Assembly: GCA_017551865.1 (NCBI GenBank)
Contig: JAFZKB010000023.1
Location: 1-64,000, forward strand
Direction: 5' to 3'
Source of the DNA: Clostridiales bacterium
GTDB lineage: Bacteria; Bacillota; Clostridia; Saccharofermentanales; Saccharofermentanaceae
DNA: 64,000 nucleotides
Below, in pieces: positions 43,240-52,561 of the stretch; within the stretch, counting starts at the first letter, position 1, and every line of letters begins with the position of its first letter. The notes under the pieces are model-generated. The model worked only from the letters and a program-made list of their open reading frames with translations. It made no database searches and had not been told where the DNA came from. The position numbers and the translations under genes were made by a program.

Positions 43240-45579
43240 ATGTGTATTAAAAAATGGGTTTCCTTCCTTCTTGCAGGATCGATCGTCGTATCCCTGTTTT
43301 CTCTTTCCGGCTGCCGGAAAAACAGATCTAAATCATCTTCCGATAATCAGTATTATTCCGGAAAAGAGATCCGGGAAAGCGATCCGTATTTCCAATCCGA
43401 GATCTTTCCTCTTGAGCTTCCTGTAAAACAGGGGCGCGATCTGGAAAATGCGTTTGTATCTGAAAGCAAATATATAAATGGTCTTATCGTGGCCAGCTAT
43501 AGCATATTCTATGAAAGACCGGACAACCCCGATCCGGAAGATGACTGGGAATATTATGTGACCGGGATCGGTCTTTTTGATGCAAAAGGAAAGTATATCC
43601 GTGAGCTTCCCGTTACGGCAACCAACATATTAGGAATAGACTCGGATAAAGACGGCAACATATGTATCCTTTCGTTCAAATCTTCCATCGATGGCGGATC
43701 GGCGGCGATTTCCAGGCTGAATTCGAAAGGTGATCTTCTGGACAGTGTAAACGCACCCCAGATCCCGTATTCGAATGAGCAGGGCACTCATATGGAATTT
43801 ACCGTACTGGAAGACGGCCGGTATCTTATCAACGGAACGGAGATGGGCGTGTTCGGGAAAGATGGAGAAAAGCTCTTCACTGTCTCGGATCAGGGCAGGA
43901 TCGTGCGTGGACCGCTGATCCTTCAGGATGGAAAGTACTATATCCAATCCATCCGCATGAATGATCTGTCCCGTGAGATCAAACTCAAAGAAATCGACCT
44001 CAATACAGGAAAACTCGGGCAGGCGTTCGATGCCGGCTTCCTCGAAATATATAAAGATCTGCTCTCGACTTCTGAAGGCCTTTATTCCAAAACCGCTAAT
44101 GGACTTTCGAAACTCGATATTAAGACAGGGAAAGCCGAATCCTTCTTTAACTGGAATGATACGGATATCGACCGGAACTATCTTTCGGAGACTCAGCCCT
44201 ATGTACTGAATGAAAATGAACTTCTGGTGATCTGCAGACACTTTACCGATGAGGGATATAGCACGCATCTTCTCCACCTTACGAGGACCGGGAAGAATCC
44301 GCATGCCGGCAAGAAAATGATCATCCTGAAAGGTACTTCTCTGCAGCTTGAATTTGAACTTTTGGCTTTCGTAAATAAATATAATCTGGATCCTTCGGCA
44401 AAGGCACGCGTCATTCTTGTCGACGATTCAGAGGAGCAGTCTTCCGGGGAAGAACAGGCCAAATCCCAGCAGACGCTCACGCTGGAACTCCTCTCCGGTA
44501 CCGGCGCAGACATCCTGTTCGGGTATGCAAACCAGAGCCTTTTCCAGAGCTCGACACTCATGCTGGATCTGAATCCTTATATTGACGGGCCGAACGGTTT
44601 TTCTCGGGACGAGTATTTCGATAATGTTTTCCGCGCGATGGAAAAAGGCGGCAAGCTGTATCACATACCTGCGCGTATCAACCTTCAGGGTTTTCAGATC
44701 AACACCGACTATATCCACCAGAAGATAGGATGGAACTATTCAGAGTTTGATGCATGCGGAAAAGAGCTGCGGGATAATGTCAGTTTCCTGGAAGGTATCG
44801 ATCAGCAGCTTCTTCTTATGTATCTTCTGTCTTCCCAGAACGATTTCATCAACTACGACAGCAAGACCGTAAACTTTCAAAATGAGACCATGAAAACGAT
44901 CCTGCGTCTTGCGAAAGAATATGGCGTAAAAGAAAAGCCGAAAGATGAGGGGCAGCGCCTTGAGTACGCCGGTGGCGGATCTTATTTTCTCGCCGAAGAC
45001 CAGACCACCGATAAGTTTAATGCGGGGCTTCTGGCAGCACGTCTGATGGGTATCGCTTCTCTTGAGAATCTGAGTTTGAATAAAAATGTTCTCAAAGAAA
45101 AGTCCGCATATCTTGGCTATCCTTCTTCGGACGGAAGCGGCATGGCGGCCGATCCGATCAGTTCGCTTGGCATCAGCGCATCGAGTCAATATGCAGATCT
45201 GGCCTGGGACTTTATCCGTGCTTACCTCTGCTCCGACTATGAGCCCCAGAGAAATACATTTGGTATTCCCGTCAGGAAGGCTTCTTTTGAAAAAGAATGC
45301 CGGATCATTATGGAAAGATGCAACTGGGAATATGCGCAGGGCGTCCGGCTAAAGAGCAGCGCTCAGGATCTGCTCACTTTCTACTGCCGGCCGACAGAAG
45401 CGGACATCGATGAGCTTCGGGAAATGGTCGGGAATGTTTCTGTAAGCACGTGCAATGACCCGAATATCCTGAACATCATTTTCGAAGAGGCCGGCGCCTA
45501 TTTTGCCGGAGACCGGACCGAAGATGATGTACTTAAGAAGATCCAGGATCGTGCATCCACCGTAATGAAAGAGTTGTAA
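43240..45579 (+). CDS. large lipoprotein: beta-rich N-terminal half plus solute-binding half (paralogue 3)
   Basis: 779 residues with the lipobox SLSGC (Cys25) and a basic stretch. The beta-rich half (50-360) ends with LLHLTRTGKNPHAGKKMI. The solute-binding half shows LLAFVNKYNLDPSAKARVIL, LLSGTGADILFG, YIDGPNGFSRDEYFDNVFRAM, GKLYHIPARINLQG, ADLAWDFIRAYL and EAGAYFAGDRTEDDVLKKIQDRAST. It is closest in motifs to paralogue 1 (9431), with the same DGPNG turn. The ATG at 43240 follows GGAGTAGGG. No sugar permease lies nearby; the gene is monocistronic with its own terminator at 45627-45659. Confidence 0.78.
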   Translation: MCIKKWVSFLLAGSIVVSLFSLSGCRKNRSKSSSDNQYYSGKEIRESDPYFQSEIFPLELPVKQGRDLENAFVSESKYINGLIVASYSIFYERPDNPDPEDDWEYYVTGIGLFDAKGKYIRELPVTATNILGIDSDKDGNICILSFKSSIDGGSAAISRLNSKGDLLDSVNAPQIPYSNEQGTHMEFTVLEDGRYLINGTEMGVFGKDGEKLFTVSDQGRIVRGPLILQDGKYYIQSIRMNDLSREIKLKEIDLNTGKLGQAFDAGFLEIYKDLLSTSEGLYSKTANGLSKLDIKTGKAESFFNWNDTDIDRNYLSETQPYVLNENELLVICRHFTDEGYSTHLLHLTRTGKNPHAGKKMIILKGTSLQLEFELLAFVNKYNLDPSAKARVILVDDSEEQSSGEEQAKSQQTLTLELLSGTGADILFGYANQSLFQSSTLMLDLNPYIDGPNGFSRDEYFDNVFRAMEKGGKLYHIPARINLQGFQINTDYIHQKIGWNYSEFDACGKELRDNVSFLEGIDQQLLLMYLLSSQNDFINYDSKTVNFQNETMKTILRLAKEYGVKEKPKDEGQRLEYAGGGSYFLAEDQTTDKFNAGLLAARLMGIASLENLSLNKNVLKEKSAYLGYPSSDGSGMAADPISSLGISASSQYADLAWDFIRAYLCSDYEPQRNTFGIPVRKASFEKECRIIMERCNWEYAQGVRLKSSAQDLLTFYCRPTEADIDELREMVGNVSVSTCNDPNILNIIFEEAGAYFAGDRTEDDVLKKIQDRASTVMKEL

Positions 45580-45626
45580 ACAGGACCCGTATCTGAAAGC
45601 CATTACTCCTTCAGTCGTAATAGAAA

Positions 45627-45670
45627 GACCCCGGGGGTTCCACCTGAACTCCCGGGATCTTTTTCTTTTA
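45627..45670. terminator. bidirectional terminator between convergent genes
   Basis: GACCCCGGGGGTTC pairs with GAACTCCCGGGATC over a five-base loop, followed by TTTTTCTTTT on the plus strand. On the minus strand it continues TCTTTCTATT. Confidence 0.9.
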
Positions 45671-45692
45671 CACGGCAGTGTTTTTTGACGAG

Positions 45693-47486
45693 TTACGTTA
45701 ACGGCAGGGCTCTTCCGTAGATATAATCGCAGGGAGCTCCCGGTACCTTCTTGCCATCTGATTCGTGGTACGCATAGATCCAGTAGAATGTGTACTCATC
45801 CGTAGATGCATATGCATCCCTAAATCTGGGTCCGGTAGTCATCCCAATGTATCCGTAGCTTTCACCCGGACGGATCCCGTAGATCAGGTAACCGTCCGCG
45901 CCTTCAGATGCATTCCATGTAAGTTCGGCATACCCGCGGCGGGACGTGATCTTCGCACCTGTCACCGGCATACAGACGCCTTTTGCGTAAACATATTTTT
46001 CACAGTTTCCGACGATCATGTTCCCGGCCTCATCCTTCACATAAGGGAATACCCAGTAATAGTTATAATCCTGATCCAGCGCATTTCTGTCTGTAAAGGT
46101 CGTGGTTCTGGTCGACATTCCTACAAAACCGTAGATCCCGTTCTTCTGGGCATATACGAGGTAGCCTTCCGCTTCCGGAACTCTGTCCCAGGAGAGCTTC
46201 ACCTGATTCTTACCGGCGGATGTCGCTTTCAGATTCTTGACAGAGGTCGGCTTGGCTGTCACATTACCGACAGCAATATCGAAGTTAACAAAATCAGATG
46301 CGAGGTCAGATCTTCTTTCTCCGTTTATTTTCTCGGAGAATACCTTCAAAACATAGTATCCGTCAGCAAGACCGTTCGGGATCGCTACACTGGCGATGCC
46401 GCTCTTTTCTCGCCATACCAGACGTCCGTAGTAAAGAACATTTCCCTTGTTATCGCAAAGGAATGCGGAAACATATTCATTTTCCTCGTCTCTGGCACCG
46501 CTGAATCTTATGTCAATGATATTTCCCGGATAAAAGTTTCCGGCAGTATTGGCAGTAGCAGTAAAACCACTTCTTGTCGGATCTTTGATCGTCAGTTTAA
46601 GATGATGATACGGATTTGAGAAAGACTTGACTTCATTAAGTGCATAAGGTCCCGGACGATTGGACACTTTTCCGTCATTTGCCGGGGATGTAAAGAGCAC
46701 GGAAGAAAGGTTCAGGAAGAAGGCCGGACGCACTCCCGACTTCGTACTTACACCAAGCTGATCGTCCGGATACCAGTCAACCTCTCCCCAGAGATTTACA
46801 CTACCTGCTTTGTAAACAGTTTCTGCCGGACTTCTAAGCCAGTATCCATACTGTGTATAGCGGATAGCAGGATCCAGATAATAAGCTTCGTAAGCAGAAA
46901 GCGGCCACAGTTTCGCATTTGTAACCAATGGTCCGGCCACACCGTCCGAATAAGGCTTCGAGAAAACATAATCACCCTGCTGGAGAGTACGGGTACGGAT
47001 AACAGATGAACCGACATCCATGGAAGAAAGGCAATCCGTATACTGTCCGTTGATGACGCTCTGAAGATCCGATCCGCTATACGCATTTCCCTTATTCCTG
47101 TCGGAATTAAACTGGATCAGATTGACCATCGGATGCACACGGTCGAGATATCCGATTTCGGAATTATCGTCGAACCTTCCCTCGTAAAGGAGTACAGCGC
47201 TTCCTTTACTGTCCGATGATGCAATTCCCGTTCCATTGTACCCGATGACCTTCCAGGCGAGCCAGTCCTTGCTGGTAGACCCTTCCTCACCGAAGAATAC
47301 GATCGGAGCCTCGCTCGTATTCACATTTTCAGAGAGCTGCTTGCTTCCTAAAACGAATCCCGGATAGACCGGCGCCGCCGCATTTACGCTCTCCGCTTTT
47401 TTCGGAGCAGACATGACACATGTGCCTGCAATAAAGGCGGAGCTTAAGATCAATGCTAGTGATCTTCTTACCTTGTTTCTTCCCAT
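45693..47486 (-). CDS. secreted DUF6273 protein with two FN3-like domains
   Basis: 597 residues after GGAGG. The signal peptide (MGRNKVRRSLALILSSAFIAGTCVMSAP) has no lipobox, so it is released or wall-bound. Residues 45-260 are a DUF6273 domain (DWLAWKVIGYNG, SAVLLYEGRFDDNSEIG, YGYWLRSPAETVY, SGVRPAFFLNLS). A beta domain follows (about 280-395). Residues 415-590 are two FN3-like repeats (VKLSWDRVPEAEGYLVYAQ and AELTWNASEGADGYLIYGI) with matching YGFVGMST and YGYIGMTT strands. It probably binds carbohydrate or wall polymer. Confidence 0.78.
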   Translation of the reverse strand: MGRNKVRRSLALILSSAFIAGTCVMSAPKKAESVNAAAPVYPGFVLGSKQLSENVNTSEAPIVFFGEEGSTSKDWLAWKVIGYNGTGIASSDSKGSAVLLYEGRFDDNSEIGYLDRVHPMVNLIQFNSDRNKGNAYSGSDLQSVINGQYTDCLSSMDVGSSVIRTRTLQQGDYVFSKPYSDGVAGPLVTNAKLWPLSAYEAYYLDPAIRYTQYGYWLRSPAETVYKAGSVNLWGEVDWYPDDQLGVSTKSGVRPAFFLNLSSVLFTSPANDGKVSNRPGPYALNEVKSFSNPYHHLKLTIKDPTRSGFTATANTAGNFYPGNIIDIRFSGARDEENEYVSAFLCDNKGNVLYYGRLVWREKSGIASVAIPNGLADGYYVLKVFSEKINGERRSDLASDFVNFDIAVGNVTAKPTSVKNLKATSAGKNQVKLSWDRVPEAEGYLVYAQKNGIYGFVGMSTRTTTFTDRNALDQDYNYYWVFPYVKDEAGNMIVGNCEKYVYAKGVCMPVTGAKITSRRGYAELTWNASEGADGYLIYGIRPGESYGYIGMTTGPRFRDAYASTDEYTFYWIYAYHESDGKKVPGAPCDYIYGRALPLT

Positions 47487-47616
47487 AACGTTACCTCCAT
47501 TTTTTTCAGAAAAAATAGCACGCCATACTCCTTCGTACAGCAGTGCCTCGAAATAAATGAAAGCGCTTCTATAGAAAAATAACTACACCATTATCTTTGT
47601 TAAACCCCAACGAGAA

Positions 47617-47653
47617 AAAACTCCCACGAGGTCTATTTTACTCGGGGGAGTTT
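47617..47653 (-). terminator. rho-independent terminator of the NUDIX-APH gene
   Basis: AAAACTCCC-A-CGAG pairs with CTCG-G-GGGAGTTT over a ten-base loop. The minus strand continues TTTTTTCTCG. Confidence 0.88.
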
Positions 47654-47688
47654 GTGTATGCAAGATGAAATTTTATGAAGATGCCAGA

Positions 47689-48951
47689 TCAAAACAATTC
47701 GTCTAAAAGAATATAGTACCGGATCTTTTCCCAGTCCGGTTCGATGCCGATCTTCTCGAAAAGAACTTCCGGCCGGAAGTCAGCATAGACTTTCCCGCCA
47801 TAGGTCCCATCGAAGTTATGCTTAAGGCTTCTGTAGCACATAGCGATATCTTCCCACTTATCTGCAATGCCGGCATTTCCCAGATCGATCAGTCCGCTTA
47901 GTTTTCCATTCTCGATAAACACATTCGGCAGACAGTAATCGCCATGGGACAGTACCGGTTCATAGGAAGGCTTATGCTCAAAAAGCCACGTGAGAAGTTC
48001 CTCCGGATCTTTAAATCCGCCTTCTCCGAATGTCTCCGGCTCTGCGTCATCGAGATCGATCTGACCCTTCTCCACGCGCTCTTTTGCTTTTTGAAGTTCC
48101 CCGTCAAGACTCATGTCCCTTGGGCAGTCCGAGATGTCGATGCTCCAGAGAAGTTTTAAGGTATCCGCGAGGATCGTGACCATATCCTCCGGGTGTTCCA
48201 GATAGTATTTGTCGCAGGACATGATGCCAGAAACTTTACTCATGAGGAGATACTGTTTTCCTTCGTCCTTTTCAAAAGATAGGATCTCCGGTATCGGGAC
48301 TTTACCGGAAAGCCAGCGCATCATCTCTACTGTCTCTTCGTCTTCCATTCCGGGCCCCATGACCTTCAGGACACAGTCGTCAAAGAGCATCACTGTCGAG
48401 CCCGACTTGCCGGTTTCATCCAGGGTGAATTTCTTCCCGGATACTTTTTTACGGATCGTCTCTGGAAGGCGTTCAATCAGAAGTTCCGACAGCGCCGTAT
48501 ATCCGCGAAGATATATGCCTCGGCGCATCTCGTCCGTGCCGTCATAGTCCTGATGTGTCGAAAAGATCCGGTAGATCTCACTTACGGGCATCCATCTCGG
48601 TTCCATTCCGACCTCGATCTCCTGCTCAGTCAGTGCCTTTTCCGTCTCGCCGATGACCTCTGCGAAGAAATACCGATTTACCCATTTGAATTCTTCGTAG
48701 TATTCATTGAGCTCCAGGACGCAGGAAGAAGGCCGGATCAGAATACCGCACTCTTCGGCCACTTCACGGACCACGCATTCTTCCTCGCTCTCATTATCTT
48801 CGAGCCCGCCGCCGGGCAGCATCCACTGGTCGGTCTTCGTCTCATAGGACATGAGTATCTTCTCGTCTTTAATGATGACCGCACGGCAGCCTGTTCTGGT
48901 GCTCGTCCAGTGCCCGAAATAATTTTCTCCGATGATATCCAGTTTCTTCAT
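47689..48951 (-). CDS. NUDIX hydrolase fused to an APH(3')-like phosphotransferase
   Basis: 420 residues in two domains. Residues 15-150 hold a full Nudix box (GGLEDNESEEECVVREVAEECGI), for hydrolysis of nucleoside-diphosphate-X compounds. Residues 165-420 match aminoglycoside 3'-phosphotransferases: KSGSTVMLFDDCVLKVMG (nucleotide loop with Lys), HGDYCLPNVFIENG (catalytic Asp and Asn), LIDLGNAGIADKWEDIAM (metal-binding Asp) and the C-terminal LLDELF typical of APH(3') enzymes. The substrate may be an aminoglycoside or a physiological small molecule. The fusion is unusual. The start overlaps the stop of the upstream GNAT gene by four bases (ATGA), with GGAAGG four bases upstream. Confidence 0.88.
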   Translation of the reverse strand: MKKLDIIGENYFGHWTSTRTGCRAVIIKDEKILMSYETKTDQWMLPGGGLEDNESEEECVVREVAEECGILIRPSSCVLELNEYYEEFKWVNRYFFAEVIGETEKALTEQEIEVGMEPRWMPVSEIYRIFSTHQDYDGTDEMRRGIYLRGYTALSELLIERLPETIRKKVSGKKFTLDETGKSGSTVMLFDDCVLKVMGPGMEDEETVEMMRWLSGKVPIPEILSFEKDEGKQYLLMSKVSGIMSCDKYYLEHPEDMVTILADTLKLLWSIDISDCPRDMSLDGELQKAKERVEKGQIDLDDAEPETFGEGGFKDPEELLTWLFEHKPSYEPVLSHGDYCLPNVFIENGKLSGLIDLGNAGIADKWEDIAMCYRSLKHNFDGTYGGKVYADFRPEVLFEKIGIEPDWEKIRYYILLDELF

Positions 48952-49460
48952 TGTGCCTTCCAAACACCTTTACTGATATCATATACGCCTTCGTGATAAG
49001 GACCTTCCCCGGTAAAGAAAGTCTGAAATCCGCATTTGTCCAGCACACGTCCGGACGCTTTGTTCTCCAGAAGACGGATGCCGTACACTTCGGAGATCCC
49101 GATACGCTCGGCCATAAACGGAAGGAAAGCCTTCACCGCTTCCGTCGCATATCCGTTTCCGGTATATTCTTTTCCGACGTGATAACCTATCTCCCACTTT
49201 CCGTCTTCGATCGGGACCATCTGCACATAGCCGATATTCTGATCTCCGTCTTTTGTGATCATGGCATAGACCAGCGGACCCTCTGTCGAACCGTACTGCG
49301 CCATCAGAAATTCGATCGTTTCTTTTGCATCATCCAGCGTCTCGAAAACTTCATCCGGTACGAATCTTCTTGTATCTTCATCCAGTGAATTCTTATGAAC
49401 ATCCATGGCCATATCCATGGTAAGTTCTGTTAATCTCAATCTTTCTGTTTCTAAAAGCAT
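48948..49460 (-). CDS. GNAT acetyltransferase, RimJ/RimL-like
   Basis: 170 residues. It opens with LETERLRLTELTMDMAMDVHKNS, as in RimJ/RimL-like enzymes. The acetyl-CoA core is WEIGYHVGKEYTGNGYATEAVKAFLPF, and EVYGIRLLENKASGRVLDKCGFQ follows. The pattern with TGNGYATEAV and ENKASGRVLDKCGF is typical of enzymes that modify small molecules or N-termini. Since it is translationally coupled to the NUDIX-APH fusion, the two may modify related substrates (inference). Confidence 0.88.
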   Translation of the reverse strand: MLLETERLRLTELTMDMAMDVHKNSLDEDTRRFVPDEVFETLDDAKETIEFLMAQYGSTEGPLVYAMITKDGDQNIGYVQMVPIEDGKWEIGYHVGKEYTGNGYATEAVKAFLPFMAERIGISEVYGIRLLENKASGRVLDKCGFQTFFTGEGPYHEGVYDISKGVWKAQ

Positions 49461-49556
49461 AACCCTCTCCTTAACCTTTCTATCCCCATTTGCGCCATTT
49501 TAGTGTAGCATCTCTCCTTCTGCTCAACAATAAACCGCTCATATAAGAAGGGGCTT

Positions 49557-51920
49557 TTATTTTGCTTCGCTGACATACTTGTTCACGCGGTCATTGATGA
49601 AGCGGATCACGTCATCCATTGACTTATCGCCCACATAGTACGCCGCCAGTTCTTCGTTGATGATGCCTTTGATCTGCACATCATCCATGTAATAGACCGA
49701 CAGCGTCGAGAGCATATCGAAGAACTTCTGCTGCATGGTTTCTGTCGCTTCCTTATATCCCATGGTCCGGAGCTGTCCCTTATCAAAAAGTCCGTATTCC
49801 ATCTCAAAGTCATAGACTTCGTTATAGTAATCGGAAAGCAGGGCGATTTCTTTTTTCATGACCTCTTTATTGGTACAGATCGAAGAAAATGACAGTTCAT
49901 CTTTCGGAATGAATGTCCCGCCGAGAAGATAATTGACGAACTTTTTGCAGCCTTCCTTCTGGTCGGATCTGGCTGTTACGGAGATACTCTCCTGTGCTTT
50001 AAATCTCGGTCCCTGAGCGGAAACCGAAGGCGTGCCGATCACAGAGAACGCGTCCTGTCCGTTACCGCAGTTTTTGACATAGTCTGCAAAGTTCGTCATG
50101 TGTACATATCTTCCGTCCGTCTTCGGGCGCAGTTCTTCTTCTGCAAATGGGATGTATTCGTCCGGATCGTATTGCTTTTCCGGGAAATTCGCTTTGGCAT
50201 AATCTGCCGCTTTTCTAAACTGCTCGGAATCGAAGTTCACCTTCTCGCCTTCCACCGCCGACTTGATGTCGATGCAGGACATCAGGAAAACATTCCTGTA
50301 GAAATATTTGGAATCGGGATAATCATACGGCTGTGCGCCGGAGAGCTTTTCTCTGACATAGCTGTCGTACTCTTCAAAGGTCATGCCCACCTTGTCTTTT
50401 CCGACATCGTCTTCCTTCACGATCAATCCTTCGACCTCGATGGTCACTGGAATAAAGTACAGTTTCCCGTCCACCTTGCTGGCTTCAAGAATGTTATCGA
50501 AGAGTCCCTTCTTTACGTTCTCTTCGACAAACTCACCCAGATCTATCAGGGTCTTGTCGTTCATGGCTTCTTTCTTATCCATGTTTACAACGATATCCGG
50601 ACAGTCATCACTTTCGAGTTCTCTTACCAGAGTATAGGCGCGTTCGATCTCCGGATCCAGGATCGCAAATCCTCTTCCGGCCTTGATGCCCTCGTTATAC
50701 TTGCTCCAGATCCGGATGTAATATTCCGGATCCGTCTCGTTAAAAGAAACGATCGCCTGCGACAGATAGTCCGAGAAGGACCCGTCCAGAGGCGCGCTGA
50801 TCTCAATGACCTTTTTTCCAGCGTTCGGATTGGAAGAAGCCTTTGTCAATACCATGACTGAATAGTTCTCCGTCAGGATCCGAGCCGTCGGAAAACCATC
50901 ACCGCCGCAGAAAAACAGTACGATCTTATCGTCCGTGAAATGGAGAACACGGATATCGTCGTTCTTCTCCGGATTGAAGTCATAAAAATACGGAGAATAC
51001 CAGCTGTTGTCCAGTACTTTTTCCTCGGTATTCGTTTCAATATTGTACTTGAAGATATTCCCGAGCGTATCCACCCGCAGAAGATCACCCTGCGCTGTGC
51101 ACTGATAGTCGGTAAGGGCATCTTCGTTTTCCCCGCCTGTGACCCAGAGCGTCTTATTCGTGAATTTCCCGGAAGCAAGATCCATTTCACAGGTGTACTT
51201 CTCACCCGTCATCAGCTGCACATTCGCATAAGCCTTTTTCGTTTTCTCGTTATAGGAAAAAGCATTGAAACTGCCGACTCCGGGCAAAGTCGACATGTCC
51301 ATCTCGCAGAGCAGATCCATGCCTTCGTAGAAGTAAAGGAGCGTGTCCCCCGTGCCCAGAACGATACTCTGCACGGCAATATAGTCACCAACACGGGTTA
51401 CGGTAGAAACGAACTCCAGCTTCTTCCCATGTTTATCCAGCAAAGGAGTAACACCGGAAGCCTCTCCCGTTTCCAGATCCACTGTGATAAAGTCGGTCTC
51501 AAAACCGGAGGTGAACACACCCACGACTGCTGTTGCGGTTTTTCCGTCCTTATTAGGGAGAAGGGCATAAATGTCCTGCACACGCACACTTCCATTTTTG
51601 ACCTTCATCTCCAGCGCTTTTTCTTTTTTGCCCTGTTCGCTATATACATCCAGTTTCACTCTTTCATCGGATGTCTCCAGATCGTATGTTGCGTAGGTGC
51701 TGTAGATCTTCCCGTTGATATATTCCACAGACGTACCGGACATCAGCATATCCGTGTCCGACTTGTCCATTTTTAGAGAAAAACGGGTGGAATCAAACCA
51801 GGGGGATTCCTTCTTTTCCGTGATCGTATTTGTCTTAGATGATTTCCTGCAGGAAGTTATCATGCCGGAAACAAGAAGCAAACAAAGTGCGGTGGAAACG
51901 ATGCGTGCAGACTTTTTCAT
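49557..51920 (-). CDS. large lipoprotein: beta-rich N-terminal half plus solute-binding half (paralogue 4)
   Basis: 787 residues. The lipobox is MITSC (Cys24). The front has propeller-like strands (LYFYEGMDLLCEMDMSTLPG, YTCEMDLASGKFTNKTL). The boundary motif is altered to LTKASSNPNAGKKVI. The solute-binding part has IVSFNETDPEYYIRIWSKYNEG, DDCPDIVVNMD, GLFDNILEASKVDGKLYFIPVTIEV, DQKEGCKKFVNYLLGG and INEELAAYYVGDKSMDDVIRFINDRVN. It is closer to paralogue 2 (16698). The window holds no permease for it. The next gene downstream on this strand is the GNAT start at 49460, with 97 bases between. Confidence 0.78.
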   Translation of the reverse strand: MKKSARIVSTALCLLLVSGMITSCRKSSKTNTITEKKESPWFDSTRFSLKMDKSDTDMLMSGTSVEYINGKIYSTYATYDLETSDERVKLDVYSEQGKKEKALEMKVKNGSVRVQDIYALLPNKDGKTATAVVGVFTSGFETDFITVDLETGEASGVTPLLDKHGKKLEFVSTVTRVGDYIAVQSIVLGTGDTLLYFYEGMDLLCEMDMSTLPGVGSFNAFSYNEKTKKAYANVQLMTGEKYTCEMDLASGKFTNKTLWVTGGENEDALTDYQCTAQGDLLRVDTLGNIFKYNIETNTEEKVLDNSWYSPYFYDFNPEKNDDIRVLHFTDDKIVLFFCGGDGFPTARILTENYSVMVLTKASSNPNAGKKVIEISAPLDGSFSDYLSQAIVSFNETDPEYYIRIWSKYNEGIKAGRGFAILDPEIERAYTLVRELESDDCPDIVVNMDKKEAMNDKTLIDLGEFVEENVKKGLFDNILEASKVDGKLYFIPVTIEVEGLIVKEDDVGKDKVGMTFEEYDSYVREKLSGAQPYDYPDSKYFYRNVFLMSCIDIKSAVEGEKVNFDSEQFRKAADYAKANFPEKQYDPDEYIPFAEEELRPKTDGRYVHMTNFADYVKNCGNGQDAFSVIGTPSVSAQGPRFKAQESISVTARSDQKEGCKKFVNYLLGGTFIPKDELSFSSICTNKEVMKKEIALLSDYYNEVYDFEMEYGLFDKGQLRTMGYKEATETMQQKFFDMLSTLSVYYMDDVQIKGIINEELAAYYVGDKSMDDVIRFINDRVNKYVSEAK

Positions 51921-51942
51921 ATGCCCTCCTCAAATGTCAGAT

Positions 51943-52494
51943 CTATGGTTCATTTTCTGTCAATTCGTATTCTCTGACCTCGCAGTTTTTGATCCCGAAA
52001 GACGCGAATTCATCGTTCGTCATCTCATAAAAGTACGACTGAACGACACGCGCGATACCGTTATGGGCCACGAGGATAAATGTCTTTCCCGGCTGTTCTT
52101 TCAGCTCGTCCAGAAGATTATATACACGCTGCGCCAGCTGAAGCATGGACTCGCCGCCACCGAAACGATGGACGAATCCTTTTTTCATCTCATGGAACTC
52201 TTTCCCATCTCTGGCGGTAGATTCATACTTCCCGAAATTCTGCTCGAAAAGACGCGGCTCCTCTTTTGCCGGAACACCTAAGATCTCAGAGATATGCATA
52301 GCCGTGTCTTTGGCACGCGAAAGAGGAGAATAAAGGATCAGGTCGGCAGACACATTCAGGGCAAGGATATTCTTCGCCGTCTCGACCGCCTGCTCGTGTC
52401 CCTTTTCTGTCAGCGGACTGTCCGTCGCTCCGCAGATCTTATTTTCCACATTCCAGACCGTCTCCCCGTGTCTGACAAAGTATATCTTCGACAT
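51943..52494 (-). CDS. histidine phosphatase (phosphoglycerate-mutase family)
   Basis: 183 residues from the ATG at 52494. The catalytic motif is IYFVRHGETVWN (phospho-acceptor His, with RHG). ADLILYSPLSRAKDTAMHIS follows, then PRLFEQNFGKYESTARDGKEF, and later ILVAHNGIARVVQS, which holds the second catalytic His. This fits the cobalamin-phosphatase, fructose-bisphosphatase or general phosphatase members of the family; no vitamin B12 genes are nearby. The substrate is unknown. The gene ends 22 bases before the paralogue 4 gene starts. Confidence 0.9.
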   Translation of the reverse strand: MSKIYFVRHGETVWNVENKICGATDSPLTEKGHEQAVETAKNILALNVSADLILYSPLSRAKDTAMHISEILGVPAKEEPRLFEQNFGKYESTARDGKEFHEMKKGFVHRFGGGESMLQLAQRVYNLLDELKEQPGKTFILVAHNGIARVVQSYFYEMTNDEFASFGIKNCEVREYELTENEP

Positions 52495-52561
52495 CTTCTC
52501 GAAACACAACCTTCCATTTGTACTATCTAGTATTTTATCACCGCGGATCAAGGTGCGGTTG

